Source: Holophagaceae bacterium (lineage in GTDB: Bacteria > Acidobacteriota > Holophagae > Holophagales > Holophagaceae). From it: DNA of 51,817 bases. This document shows, piece after piece, positions 25,621-34,730 of the stretch (position 1 is the first letter of the stretch; each line of letters starts with the position of its first letter). The translations under genes and the position numbers were made by a program. Under the pieces are notes generated by a model. It was given only the letters and a program-made list of their open reading frames with translations, was not told the origin of the DNA and did not search any database. The DNA lies in contig PLUC01000040.1 in the NCBI GenBank assembly GCA_003165415.1, positions 1 to 51,817 on the forward strand. The letters run 5' to 3'.

Positions 25621-27279
25621 ATGATACCGGAAAATCCCCCACAAGCCTCCCCCAGTTCTTCAACATTGGCCACCGACATCAGTCAGAGCCTGCCTGCGGA
25701 CGAACTTCCGAAAGCCGATCCGCGCCAGTCGCCCCTTTACCCGACCTTGGATTTAACCCGCGAGCCGGTGGATTTTGCCCTGTTCCAGGCGGTTTCCCTG
25801 GATTTGATGTTGAAACACCGATTTGTGCCCGTCCACGAACGGGACGGCTACCTCTGGCTGGCCATGGCCGACCCCCTGGACGTGGTGGTCCAGGATCTGC
25901 TGCGCATGCACCTGAAGCGGCCCCTGCGCTTCGCCGCCGCGCCCATGGCCCAGATCCTGGTGGTGCTGAAGAAATCCGAAAGCGGCCAGAAGGTCATGGA
26001 CGAGGCCGGGGAGGCGCTGCGGGTCCAGGTGCTCCGGGAGGAGGACGTGGAGGAGGAGCTGGACCTGGAGAACCTCACCGACAAGGAGGAGGCGCCCATC
26101 ATCCGGCTGGTGGACACGGCCATCTTCAACGCGCTGCAGCGGCGGGCCTCGGACATCCACATGGAGACCACCAGCAACGGCTTCCAGATCAAGTACCGCA
26201 TCGACGGCAGCCTCTACCCGGCGGCGGACCCCATCGACAAGCGCTTCGCCTCGCCCATCATCAGCCGCATCAAGGTCATGTCCGAGCTGGACATCGCCGA
26301 GAAGCGCAAGCCCCAGGACGGCCGGTTCAAGCTCAAGGTGCGGGGCCGGGCCATCGATTTCCGGGTGAGCATCATGCCCACCATCCACGGCGAAGACTCG
26401 GTCATCCGCATCCTGGACAAGGAGAACCTCAGCGAGGAGTTCAAGAGCCTGAACCTGGAGATCCTGGGGTTTTCCCCCAACGAGCTGACCAAGCTGCGCC
26501 GGTTCGCCCGGGAGCCCTACGGCATGTTCCTGGTCACCGGACCCACCGGCAGCGGCAAGACCACCACCCTGTATGCCGTGCTCAGCGAGATCCGCAGCCC
26601 CGAGGACAAGCTCATCACCATCGAGGACCCGGTGGAGTACCAGCTGGAGGGGGTCACCCAGATCCCGGTGAACGAAAAGAAGGGCCTCACCTTCGCCGTG
26701 GGCCTGCGCTCCATCCTGCGCCACGACCCGGACAAGATCCTGGTGGGCGAGATCCGCGACTCGGAAACCGCCCAGATCGCCATCCAGTCCGCCCTCACCG
26801 GCCACCTGGTGTTCACCACCGTGCACGCCAACCACACCCTGGACGTGCTCAGCCGGTTCCAGCACATGGGGGTGGAGGTCTACAACTTCGTGTCGGCCCT
26901 CAACTGCATCCTGGCCCAGCGCCTGGTCCGCACCTTGTGCGTCAAGTGCAAGCGGCCCCTGCCCCCGCCCAGCGAGGCCGAACTGCTGGAGAACGGCCTG
27001 GACCAGACCTGGGCCCGAACCGCCACCCTGTTCGACCGGATGGGTTGCGTGGAATGCAACGGCACCGGCTTCCGCGGCCGCCAGGCGATCATCGAGTTCA
27101 TGGGCATGAACGACGATATCCGCGAGCTCATCACCCGCCGGGCCTCGGTTCGGGAGATCAAGGCCGCCGCCCGGGCCTCCGGCATGCAGACCCTGCGGGA
27201 GAGCGCCGTGGAGAAGGTCCGGCAGGGGGTCACCACCTTCGCCGAGATCAACAAGGTGACGTTCAGGGAATCGGTCTAG
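25621..27279 (+). CDS. GspE/PilB family assembly ATPase
   Basis: A 552-residue type II secretion/type IV pilus ATPase that would power pilin polymerisation at the inner membrane. Domains in order: a divergent N-terminal MshEN-like region (to about 140), the N2 domain with ASDIHMETTSNGF and IKYRIDG, Walker A GPTGSGKTTT (about 307-316), the Asp box ITIEDPVEYQL, Walker B ILVGEIRD (about 372) and the His box GHLVFTTVHAN. A tetracysteine zinc site (CVKC about 440, CVEC about 476) is present, as in extension ATPases and not in PilT retraction ATPases. Whether it is PilB or GspE cannot be settled. No pilC/gspF follows. The SD is weak. Confidence 0.92.
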   Translation: MIPENPPQASPSSSTLATDISQSLPADELPKADPRQSPLYPTLDLTREPVDFALFQAVSLDLMLKHRFVPVHERDGYLWLAMADPLDVVVQDLLRMHLKRPLRFAAAPMAQILVVLKKSESGQKVMDEAGEALRVQVLREEDVEEELDLENLTDKEEAPIIRLVDTAIFNALQRRASDIHMETTSNGFQIKYRIDGSLYPAADPIDKRFASPIISRIKVMSELDIAEKRKPQDGRFKLKVRGRAIDFRVSIMPTIHGEDSVIRILDKENLSEEFKSLNLEILGFSPNELTKLRRFAREPYGMFLVTGPTGSGKTTTLYAVLSEIRSPEDKLITIEDPVEYQLEGVTQIPVNEKKGLTFAVGLRSILRHDPDKILVGEIRDSETAQIAIQSALTGHLVFTTVHANHTLDVLSRFQHMGVEVYNFVSALNCILAQRLVRTLCVKCKRPLPPPSEAELLENGLDQTWARTATLFDRMGCVECNGTGFRGRQAIIEFMGMNDDIRELITRRASVREIKAAARASGMQTLRESAVEKVRQGVTTFAEINKVTFRESV

Positions 27280-27292
27280 TTTCTGGATCCAC

Positions 27293-28276
27293 CTACGGGT
27301 TCACCGCCAGCAGCACGTCGACGCTGCTGATGCCGCCGGCATTGCTCGCGGTGACGGTATAGGAGTTCTGGGTGGAGGATGCGGCGGGGGTTCCGGAGAT
27401 CACGCCGAGGTTGGGATCCAGGGCCAGCCCTGTGGGCAACTCGGGCGAGACCGTGTAGACCAGGGCGGTGGTGGCGTTGCCGAAGGTCGGCGCGGGACCG
27501 GTGAAGAGCACGCCCTGGGTGGCGGCGAACGGGCTGCCGGCATAGGCCAGGCCCGCGGGCGCGACAGGCTGGGTGGCGCTCACCACCAGCCAGAAGGTGG
27601 CGTTGGCGCAGCCCACGGGGGTGGTGACGGTGAGCGTGTACGGGGTGGCGGAGGAGGGCGCGGTGGGGCTGCCGGAAACCAGGCCGGTGGAGGGGCTCAG
27701 AATCAGCCCAGCGGGCAGGGCCGGACTCACCCCGAACCCCGTGGCCGTGCCGCCGGTCACCGCGGCCGCCGGCAGCGCCAGGGACATGGACGCCCCCACC
27801 GCGGTGGAGACGGCTCCGGTGCCCTGGTAGTCCAGCGTCACGGGCGACGCGGCCTGCACCCCGAGGGTCACGTTGAAGGGCGTGCTGCCGCCCCCGTCAT
27901 GGCGGACATTGTTCGCGTAGATGGTGTAGGGGGCCTGGGCGCTCACCCCCCCCGGCGTCCCGGCGATGATCCCGGTCCCGGGATTCAGCGCGAGGCCGGA
28001 GGGCAGCGGGGGCGTCACCGAGAAGGTGAACCCTTCGGTCTCGGTGCTGCCCACGCCGTTGTCCACGTAGTAGGCCGAAACCTCAGGCGCGACGCTGGTG
28101 AACGGCTGGCCGGCGGTGGGCAGGATGAGGACTGACGCGTAGGACAGGCTGGGCGGATCGGTGAAATCGTCCGGCTTGTTGGACTTGTGGCAAGCCAGTT
28201 GCAACCCCGCGTTCAGCACCGCCAGGCCCAAAATCAGGCCATAGGCGGCAAATCCCTTCATCTTCCAACCCGGCAT
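27293..28276 (-). CDS. Putative Ig-like repeat surface protein
   Basis: A 327-residue exported protein. An N-terminal hydrophobic segment AAYGLILGLAVLNAGLQLAC precedes Cys, which could be a lipoprotein signal, though Gln at -3 makes the lipobox non-canonical. The rest is three to four repeats with the signature LPxGLxLxPxxGxISGTP (PLPSGLALNPGTGIIAGTP, ALPAGLILSPSTGLVSGSP, ELPTGLALDPNLGVISGTP), characteristic of putative-Ig (He_PIG, cadherin-like) domains in bacterial surface proteins. AGGAG five bases before the ATG at 28276 decides that start over the ATG at 28261. The function is unknown, with adhesion or surface display as a guess. It converges on the PilB-type gene. Confidence 0.75.
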   Translation of the reverse strand: MPGWKMKGFAAYGLILGLAVLNAGLQLACHKSNKPDDFTDPPSLSYASVLILPTAGQPFTSVAPEVSAYYVDNGVGSTETEGFTFSVTPPLPSGLALNPGTGIIAGTPGGVSAQAPYTIYANNVRHDGGGSTPFNVTLGVQAASPVTLDYQGTGAVSTAVGASMSLALPAAAVTGGTATGFGVSPALPAGLILSPSTGLVSGSPTAPSSATPYTLTVTTPVGCANATFWLVVSATQPVAPAGLAYAGSPFAATQGVLFTGPAPTFGNATTALVYTVSPELPTGLALDPNLGVISGTPAASSTQNSYTVTASNAGGISSVDVLLAVNP

Positions 28277-28319
28277 GAACGCTCCTGGACACCCTGTTGA
28301 GGGTAACGGGATGTGCCAG

Positions 28320-29837
28320 CTAGGTCCAGCGGAGCACGGGTTTCCGGGCCGCCATGGTCTCGTCCAGCCGGCGCATGCCCACAAGGACGGGGGCCTGGTG
28401 CAGGGATTCGGGGTTCTCCGCGGCCTGCAGGGCGATGTCCTTCATGGCCGCGATGAACTCGTCCATCTCCTCCTTGCTCTCGCTCTCGGTGGGCTCGATC
28501 ATCAGGGCGCCGTGGACGATGGCCGGGAAGTAGATGGTGGGCGGGTGGAAGCCGCGGTCGATGAGGCCCTTGGCCACGTCCAGGGTGTGCACGTCGTTGG
28601 CCAGCTCGCTGTCGTCCAGGACGACTTCGTGCAGGGTCGGGGTCTGGTATTCCATATGGTAGACGCCGGCCAGTTCCTTCCGGATGTAGTTGGCGTTGAC
28701 GATGGCGCGCAGGGTGGCGGCCTTGAGGCCGTCCCCGCCGTGGCTGAAGCAGTAAGTCATGGCCCGGACCACGATGCCGAAGTTGCCGAAAAAGGCATGG
28801 ACCTTGCCTATGCTCAGCGGCCGGTCCCAGTCCAGCCGGTAGCTGTGCTGGGCCACTCCGCCCTCGCCCACCTTGGCGGTATCCCGCACCACGACGGGTC
28901 GGGGCAGGAACGGCTCCAGCTCCATGGTGCAGGCCACCGGGCCGGAGCCCGGACCGCCGCCGCCGTGGGGGGTGGAGAAGGTCTTGTGCAGGTTCAGGTG
29001 CATGACGTCCACCCCGAAGTCGCCGGGACGGGCCACGCCGACCAGGGCGTTCATGTTGGCCCCGTCCATGTACAGCAGGGCCCCCACCTTGTGCAGGGCC
29101 TCGCTGATGTCCTGGATCCGGTATTCGAAGATTCCCAGGGTGTTGGGATTGGTGAGCATGAGGCCGGCCACCTCCTGGCCCAGTTCGGCGAGCAGGGTGT
29201 CGAGGCCCTTCTGCACCTTGCCGTCGGCACCGGTGACGTCCTCGAAGCTGACGGTGCCGTCCGCCTGGGAAGCGACCACGACCACCTCGTAGCCCGCCAT
29301 GGCGGCGGTGGCCGGGTTGGTGCCGTGGGCGCTGTCGGGCAGCAGGATGACCCGGCGCTTGGCGCCCTTGGACACATGGTAGGAGCGGATCAGCATGACC
29401 CCGGTGAGCTCGCCGGCGGCGCCGGCGCAGGGCTGCAGGGTGACGGCCGGCAGGCCGGTGATCTCCTTCAACCATTCCTGGAGGGTGTAGAGCACGGCCA
29501 GGTTGCCCTGGACGTGGGCGGCGGGCGCCAGCGGATGGGTGTCGGCGAAGCCCGGCAGGGCGGCCACCTTCTCGTTGATCCTGGGGTTGTGCTTCATGGT
29601 ACAGGAGCCCAGCGGGTAGAAGCCGTCGTCCACCCCGTAGTTCCAATGGGACAGGCGGGTGAAGTGGCGGATGACGTCCACCTCGGTGACCGAGGGCAGG
29701 GCTTTGAATTCGCCGCGCTTGAGATGGGCGGGGCGGGTGTCCCGGGCCGCGGGGACGTCGAGCCTGGGCAGGTCCATGCCGACCTTGCCGGCCACGGAGC
29801 GTTCGAAGATGAGGGGTTCGCGGGTTCTGGTGGTCAT
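28320..29837 (-). CDS. gcvPB: Glycine dehydrogenase (decarboxylating) subunit 2
   Basis: A 505-residue PLP enzyme, the C-terminal half of the two-part P-protein of the glycine cleavage system, which decarboxylates glycine and hands the aminomethyl group to lipoyl-GcvH. The PLP lysine is Lys285 in LNLHKTFSTPHGGGGPGSGP. Other blocks are LGSCTMKHNPRINE and LLPDSAHGTNPA. It is encoded after gcvPA with a 98-base gap that contains an AT-rich hairpin. gcvT and gcvH are not in the window. AAGGA lies ten bases before the ATG. Confidence 0.96.
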   Translation of the reverse strand: MTTRTREPLIFERSVAGKVGMDLPRLDVPAARDTRPAHLKRGEFKALPSVTEVDVIRHFTRLSHWNYGVDDGFYPLGSCTMKHNPRINEKVAALPGFADTHPLAPAAHVQGNLAVLYTLQEWLKEITGLPAVTLQPCAGAAGELTGVMLIRSYHVSKGAKRRVILLPDSAHGTNPATAAMAGYEVVVVASQADGTVSFEDVTGADGKVQKGLDTLLAELGQEVAGLMLTNPNTLGIFEYRIQDISEALHKVGALLYMDGANMNALVGVARPGDFGVDVMHLNLHKTFSTPHGGGGPGSGPVACTMELEPFLPRPVVVRDTAKVGEGGVAQHSYRLDWDRPLSIGKVHAFFGNFGIVVRAMTYCFSHGGDGLKAATLRAIVNANYIRKELAGVYHMEYQTPTLHEVVLDDSELANDVHTLDVAKGLIDRGFHPPTIYFPAIVHGALMIEPTESESKEEMDEFIAAMKDIALQAAENPESLHQAPVLVGMRRLDETMAARKPVLRWT

Positions 29838-29913
29838 TTTTCGTATGTCCTTAGCCGTTTCGTGGCGAATGAATTAAATAGCGCGTTGGTGGCCCGGTCT
29901 AAGCGGCCGTAGC

Positions 29914-29942
29914 AAAACAACTTGAACTGCACAAGTTATTTT
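29914..29942 (-). terminator. AT-rich hairpin between gcvPA and gcvPB
   Basis: AACTTG (29919-29924) pairs with CAAGTT (29932-29937) over a seven-base loop, extended by AAAA/TTTT after one mismatch. On the minus strand it overlaps the gcvPA stop codon and ends in a T-rich tract. It could be a leaky terminator that sets the gcvPA:gcvPB ratio. The stem is weak. Confidence 0.4.
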
Positions 29943-31309
29943 GCAACGCCCGCTAATCCAACCAGGCTGGGAACGCGGGCCAGAACTTCCACCAGCTGCT
30001 CGATCTGAGCGCGACTGTTCAGTTCCGTGGCACACCAGAGGATGCAGTTCTTGAGATCGGCGGCATAGGGCGTGAGGTCCAGGCCCGGAAGGATGCCGGC
30101 CTTGGCGCATTCCGCCTGGAGCGTCTTCATGTCGCCCTTGTAGCAAGTGACGAACTCGTTGAAGAACGGCGCGCTGAACTTGGCGGAGAAGTCCGGCAGT
30201 TCCAGCAGGCGGGCCTGGAGGTACTGGGCCTTGGCCACGTTCTGCAGGGCCAGGCCCTTGAGCCCCTCGGGGCCGGCCAGCTGCAGGAAGATGTTGGCCC
30301 GGAGCGCCACCAGCCCCTGGTTGGAGCAGATGTTGCTGGTGGCCTTGTCCCTGCGGATGTGCTGCTCCCGGGCGGTGAGGGTGAGCACGTAGCCCACCTG
30401 GCCGTCCAGATCGCGGGTCTGACCCACCACCCGGCCCGGGATTTCCCGCTTCTGGCTGTCCTTGACCGCCAGGAAGCCCAGGTAGGGACCGCCGAAGTTC
30501 AGCTTGTTGCCGAACGACATGGCCTCGCCGGTGGCCATGTCGGCCCCCAGCTTGCCGGGCGCTTCCAGCCAGCCGAAGGCCAGCGCCTCCTGGGTGACCG
30601 ACACCGCCAGGGCGCCGGCGGCGTGGGCCGCGTCGCTGATGGCCTTGAGGTCCTCCACGCAGCCCAGGAAGTTGGGATAGCCCACCATGACCGCCGCCAC
30701 GTCGCCGTTGAGCTTGGCGGCCAGGTCGTCCATGTCGGTGACGCCGTCCTTGAGCTGCACCAGCACCAGCTGCAGGCCCTCGTGGGGCGTGATGTTGGTG
30801 CAGAGCGCCTCCTGGTAGTGGGGGTGCAGGCCGGCCGAAATGAGGATGGTCTTGCGCTTCTTCTGCAGGCGCACGGCCATGAGCGCGGTCTCCACGCAGG
30901 CGCTGGCGCCGTCGTACAAGCTGGCGTTGGCCACCTCCAGGCCGGTGAGGTCGCAGGTGAGGGTCTGGTACTCGAAGATGTGCTGCAGGGTGCCCTGGCT
31001 GATTTCCGGCTGGTAGGGGGTGTAGGCCGTGAACCACTCCTGCCGGCTGATCATCTGGTCCACCGCCGCCGGCACGAAATGGTCATAGGCGCCCGCCCCC
31101 AGGAAGCGGGAATGGAATTGCGTGTTCATGGCGGCCAGGGCCGCCATCTGCTGGAGCACTTCCTGCTCCGACTGCTGCCCGGGAAGGTCCAGTTCCCGAT
31201 CCAGCCGCAACGGAGCCGGGATCCCCTGCAGGAGATCTTCGGCCCGGCCCACCCCGATGGCATCAAGAAGGGCACGATCCTCCGAAGGAGCCGAGGGCAA
31301 GTAGCGCAT
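29936..31309 (-). CDS. gcvPA: Glycine dehydrogenase (decarboxylating) subunit 1
   Basis: A 457-residue N-terminal half of the split P-protein, a fold-type I PLP-family protein without the PLP lysine, which pairs with GcvPB. Family blocks include FLGAGAYDHFVPAAVDQM, FTAYTPYQPEISQGTLQ, NASLYDGASA and the C-terminal REQHIRRDKATSNICSNQ. GAGG lies seven bases before the ATG at 31309. The frame stays open 59 codons upstream without similarity. No glycine riboswitch is visible in the leader. Confidence 0.96.
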   Translation of the reverse strand: MRYLPSAPSEDRALLDAIGVGRAEDLLQGIPAPLRLDRELDLPGQQSEQEVLQQMAALAAMNTQFHSRFLGAGAYDHFVPAAVDQMISRQEWFTAYTPYQPEISQGTLQHIFEYQTLTCDLTGLEVANASLYDGASACVETALMAVRLQKKRKTILISAGLHPHYQEALCTNITPHEGLQLVLVQLKDGVTDMDDLAAKLNGDVAAVMVGYPNFLGCVEDLKAISDAAHAAGALAVSVTQEALAFGWLEAPGKLGADMATGEAMSFGNKLNFGGPYLGFLAVKDSQKREIPGRVVGQTRDLDGQVGYVLTLTAREQHIRRDKATSNICSNQGLVALRANIFLQLAGPEGLKGLALQNVAKAQYLQARLLELPDFSAKFSAPFFNEFVTCYKGDMKTLQAECAKAGILPGLDLTPYAADLKNCILWCATELNSRAQIEQLVEVLARVPSLVGLAGVAK

Positions 31310-31640
31310 AGGGCAACCTCTTAATGTAAAGGTGACGATCAATCGTTCACGATCAAAAGGGTACCACGTCGCCCCGGACACCATTCCGCCTTTCCCCCTG
31401 GAAACAGCAGGACGTGATCGACCGCACCCTGCCCCGGATTTCAGGATTATTACTTTGAAATCAATCGTTGCGAATTTGTTCTGCAAAATTCTCGTTTGAA
31501 CGGAATTCGCGAAAAACGTTCAGCGGCCGGGGCGGGCGACGGGCGTTCCACGTAGAACATCCTGGGCGGGATCGGGCTAGGCCGTCGTCTAGAATCAACC
31601 TGAACACAGGTTATTCCGCAACGGCTGCTAACCTTGACCC
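31310..31640. other. 331-base divergent intergenic region between gcvPA and nrdR
   Basis: No gene is seen. It holds a pair of 9-base direct repeats (TGACGATCA at 31333-31341 and TCACGATCA at 31347-31355) just upstream of the gcvPA SD, an AT-rich stretch at about 31440-31510 that is the likely promoter zone, a degenerate parS site at 31544-31559, and a six-base hairpin AACCTG/CAGGTT at 31597-31612 just before nrdR. No NrdR box or glycine riboswitch was recognised. Confidence 0.5.
31544..31559. other. Degenerate parS-like site
   Basis: CGTTCCACGTAGAACA matches the 16-base bacterial parS consensus TGTTCCACGTGGAACA at 14 positions. It is non-coding and about 14.5 kb from dnaA. It may be a weak or decayed ParB site. 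Confidence 0.45.
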
Positions 31641-32276
31641 ATGCGCTGCCCATTCTGTGGCCACATCGAGGACAAGGTTGTGGATTCCCGTGAATCACGG
31701 GAGGGCGATACCATCCGCCGCCGGCGGGAGTGCCTCAAGTGCGGCCGGCGCTTCACCAGCTATGAACGGCTGGAGGAAGTGCCCATCCTTATCGTCAAGA
31801 AGGACGGCCGCCGGGAACCCTTCGACCGGCAGAAGCTGCTCCGGGGCATCATGTCCGCCTGCCAGAAACGGCCGGTATCCCTGGGCGCCCTGGAGGAGGC
31901 CGTGGGGGACATCCAGGCCAGGCTCATGGAACTGCCCGACCGGGAGGTGCCCAGCCGCAACCTGGGGGAACTGGTGATGGATGCGCTGAAGCGGATCGAT
32001 TCCGTGGCCTACGTCCGGTTCGCCAGCGTCTACCGGGATTTCAAGGATCTTCCTGATTTCGTGAAGGCCCTGGAGGGGCTCATGCCCGCCCCCGCCGCGC
32101 CGGTCTCCCGGCTGACCCGGCCTCCGGGCCCGGCGGTGGAGCCCCCGGCCCCGCCGCCGCCCCAGTTCCGCCAGGACCCGCTTCTTTCCGTGCCCCAGCC
32201 CTTCAAGTCCACCCCCCTGTTCCCGGGCGTGACCCCGGAGCAGCCGGGTCCGCCCAAGCGCCGCAAATCCCGTTGA
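31641..32276 (+). CDS. nrdR: Transcriptional repressor NrdR with proline-rich C-terminal extension
   Basis: A 211-residue repressor of ribonucleotide reductase genes. The N-terminal zinc ribbon has Cys3, Cys6, Cys31 and Cys34 (MRCPFCG, CLKCGRRF), and the ATP-cone domain covers about residues 49-139. NrdR is normally about 150-160 residues. Here some 60 extra residues follow, rich in Pro and Ala and ending in basic KRRKSR. No nrd gene is in the window. Its position before lon may be incidental: 36 bases separate them, so they may be cotranscribed. Confidence 0.95.
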   Translation: MRCPFCGHIEDKVVDSRESREGDTIRRRRECLKCGRRFTSYERLEEVPILIVKKDGRREPFDRQKLLRGIMSACQKRPVSLGALEEAVGDIQARLMELPDREVPSRNLGELVMDALKRIDSVAYVRFASVYRDFKDLPDFVKALEGLMPAPAAPVSRLTRPPGPAVEPPAPPPPQFRQDPLLSVPQPFKSTPLFPGVTPEQPGPPKRRKSR

Positions 32277-32312
32277 CGCACATCCCGCTAGACTGTTACC
32301 CAGAGGTATCCA

Positions 32313-34730
32313 GTGGCAGAAGAAATCGTCCCCCCGCAGCTGATCGAAGAATCGCCGAAAATCCCCGATGTCCTTCCCGTCCTGCCCTTGCGGGACGTTG
32401 TGGTCTACCCGTACGTGATCCTGCCCCTGTCCGTGAGCCGGGAGAAATCCCTGCGCGCGGTGGACGCCGCCCTGGTGGAAAGCCGCATGATCCTGCTCCT
32501 GTCGCAGAAGCAGATGGAAATGGAAGATCCCGGGCCCGAAGACATGTATACCGTGGGCACCGCCGCCCTGATCATGCGGGTGCTCAAGCTCCCCGATGGC
32601 CGGGTGCGGGCCCTGGTCCAGGGCCTGCAGCGGGTGCGGGTGGAGTACTTCACCGAGACCGACTCGCTGTTCAAGGCCAAGGTGGAAATCATCTCCGAAT
32701 CCGAGATCGGCGAGCATGACATCGAACTGGACGCCCTGCTGCGCTCGGTGAAGCAGACCCTGGAGAAGGCCGTGGCCCTGGGCAAGAACCTGCCCCAGGA
32801 GGTCCTGGTGATCGCCGCCAACCTGGACAGCCCCGGGCGGCTGGCGGACATGGTGGCCTCCAACCTGGACATCAAGCCGCCGCAGATGCAGGAGGTCCTG
32901 GAGATCGCCAATCCGATCCAGCGCCTCAAGCGGGTCAACGAACTGCTGATGCGGGAGATCGACCTGCTGGAAGTGCAGCAGAAGATCACCATGGAAGCCC
33001 GCGGCGAGATGGACAAGAGCCAGCGGGAGTACTACCTGCGCCAGCAGCTCAAGGCCATCCAGCAGGAGCTGGGGGAGGGCAGCGAACTGGCCGAGGAGAT
33101 CCAGGCCTTCCGGGACAAGATCGCCAAGCTGAAGGTGCCCCAGGAGCCGCTCACCGAGATCGAACGCAACCTCAAGAAACTGGAGCGGATGCACCCCGAC
33201 TCCAGCGAGACCGCGGTGACCCGCACCTACCTGGAGTGGATGACCGAGATGCCCTGGGGCACCATCACCGAGGACAACCTGGACCTCAAGGAGGCCAAGC
33301 GGATCCTGGACGAGGACCACTACGGCCTGGAGAAGATCAAGGACCGGCTGGTGGAATACCTGGCGGTGCGCAAGCTGAACCCGGAGCACAAGGGCACCAT
33401 CCTCTGCTTCGTGGGGCCGCCGGGCACCGGCAAGACCAGCCTGGGACGCAGCGTGGCCCGGGCCCTGGGGCGCAAGTTCGCCCGCATCTCCCTGGGCGGC
33501 GTCCATGACGAAAGCGAGATCCGGGGCCACCGCAGGACCTACGTGGGCGCCATGCCGGGCCGGATCATCCAGGCCATCCACCAGATCGGCTCCATCAACC
33601 CGGTGATCATGCTGGACGAGGTGGACAAGATCGGCCGGGACATGCGCGGCGATCCCTCCGCGGCCCTCCTGGAGGTGCTGGATCCCGAGCAGAACCACAC
33701 CTTCCGCGACCACTACATGAACGTGCCCATCGACCTCAGCCAGGTGCTGTTCCTCACCAACGCCAACGAGCTGGACCCCATCCAGCCGGCGTTCCGGGAC
33801 CGCATGGAGATCATCCATCTCTCCAGCTACACCCTGGAGGAGAAGATCGGCATCGCCGAGCGCCACCTCATCCCCCGCCAGCTGACCAAGAACGGCGTCA
33901 CCGCGGAGCAGGTGGAGTTCAGCCCCAAGGGCCTCCAGGCCATCATCACCGGCTACACCCGGGAGGCCGGCCTGCGCCAGCTGGAACGGGAGATCGGCAC
34001 GGTCTGCCGCAAGGTGGCCCGGAAGGTGGCCGAAGGGGAGCTGAAGGGCAAGTTATCCCTCACGGACAAGAACCTCCATGAACTGCTCGGCCCGGTGAAG
34101 CTGCTCCAGGATGAGCGCCTGAAGGCGCCCCGGGTGGGGGTGGTGACCGGCCTGGCCTGGACCTCCACCGGCGGCGAGGTGCTGTTCGTGGAAGCCCTCA
34201 AGATGCCCGGCAAGGGCGCGCTCACCCTCACCGGCCAGCTGGGCGATGTGATGAAGGAAAGCGCCCAGGCCGCCCTCAGCTACATCCGCTCCCGGGGCGA
34301 CGCCTTCGAGATCGAGCCGGAAACCTTCCAGAAATTCGACCTGCACATCCACTTCCCCGAGGGCGCCATCCCCAAGGACGGCCCCAGCGCGGGCGTGGCC
34401 ATTGCCACCGTGCTGCTTTCCGTGCTCAAAAGCGTCCCGGTGAAGAACACCTTCGCCATGACCGGCGAGATCGATCTGCGCGGGGAGGCCCTGGCCATCG
34501 GCGGGCTCAAGGAGAAGGCGCTGGCCGCGCTCCGCGTCGGGGTGAAGAACATCATCATCCCCTTCGCCAACCAGAAGGACCTGGAGGAGATCGCGCCCGA
34601 GGTGCGCCGGAAGCTGCACTTCCACCCGGTGAAGCAGGTGGAGGAGGTGTTCGAGATCGCCCTGGAGGGCTGGGTGCGGCCGGAAAAGCGCAAGAAGATC
34701 AAGGCCGTCCCAGCCAAGGCGTCCCATTGA
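32313..34730 (+). CDS. lon: ATP-dependent protease Lon
   Basis: An 805-residue LonA protease for misfolded and regulatory proteins in the cytosol. Order: LON substrate-binding domain (about 15-210, starting PVLPLRDVVVYP), coiled helical linker, AAA+ module with Walker A GPPGTGKTSL (about 368) and VIMLDEVDKIG, then the serine-lysine protease domain with catalytic Ser692 in DGPSAGVA and Lys735 in LKEKALAA. The start is GTG with AGAGG six bases upstream. The ftsY gene overlaps its stop (TTGA), so lon, ftsY and ribD probably form one transcript. Confidence 0.98.
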   Translation: MAEEIVPPQLIEESPKIPDVLPVLPLRDVVVYPYVILPLSVSREKSLRAVDAALVESRMILLLSQKQMEMEDPGPEDMYTVGTAALIMRVLKLPDGRVRALVQGLQRVRVEYFTETDSLFKAKVEIISESEIGEHDIELDALLRSVKQTLEKAVALGKNLPQEVLVIAANLDSPGRLADMVASNLDIKPPQMQEVLEIANPIQRLKRVNELLMREIDLLEVQQKITMEARGEMDKSQREYYLRQQLKAIQQELGEGSELAEEIQAFRDKIAKLKVPQEPLTEIERNLKKLERMHPDSSETAVTRTYLEWMTEMPWGTITEDNLDLKEAKRILDEDHYGLEKIKDRLVEYLAVRKLNPEHKGTILCFVGPPGTGKTSLGRSVARALGRKFARISLGGVHDESEIRGHRRTYVGAMPGRIIQAIHQIGSINPVIMLDEVDKIGRDMRGDPSAALLEVLDPEQNHTFRDHYMNVPIDLSQVLFLTNANELDPIQPAFRDRMEIIHLSSYTLEEKIGIAERHLIPRQLTKNGVTAEQVEFSPKGLQAIITGYTREAGLRQLEREIGTVCRKVARKVAEGELKGKLSLTDKNLHELLGPVKLLQDERLKAPRVGVVTGLAWTSTGGEVLFVEALKMPGKGALTLTGQLGDVMKESAQAALSYIRSRGDAFEIEPETFQKFDLHIHFPEGAIPKDGPSAGVAIATVLLSVLKSVPVKNTFAMTGEIDLRGEALAIGGLKEKALAALRVGVKNIIIPFANQKDLEEIAPEVRRKLHFHPVKQVEEVFEIALEGWVRPEKRKKIKAVPAKASH

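Noticed and set aside
31310-31480. Possible glycine riboswitch ahead of gcvPA
   Set aside because: The conserved GGAGAG-type core and paired aptamer elements are not present on the minus strand.
31560-31640. NrdR box upstream of nrdR for autoregulation
   Set aside because: Only a six-base hairpin is seen. It does not match the AT-rich NrdR-box consensus.
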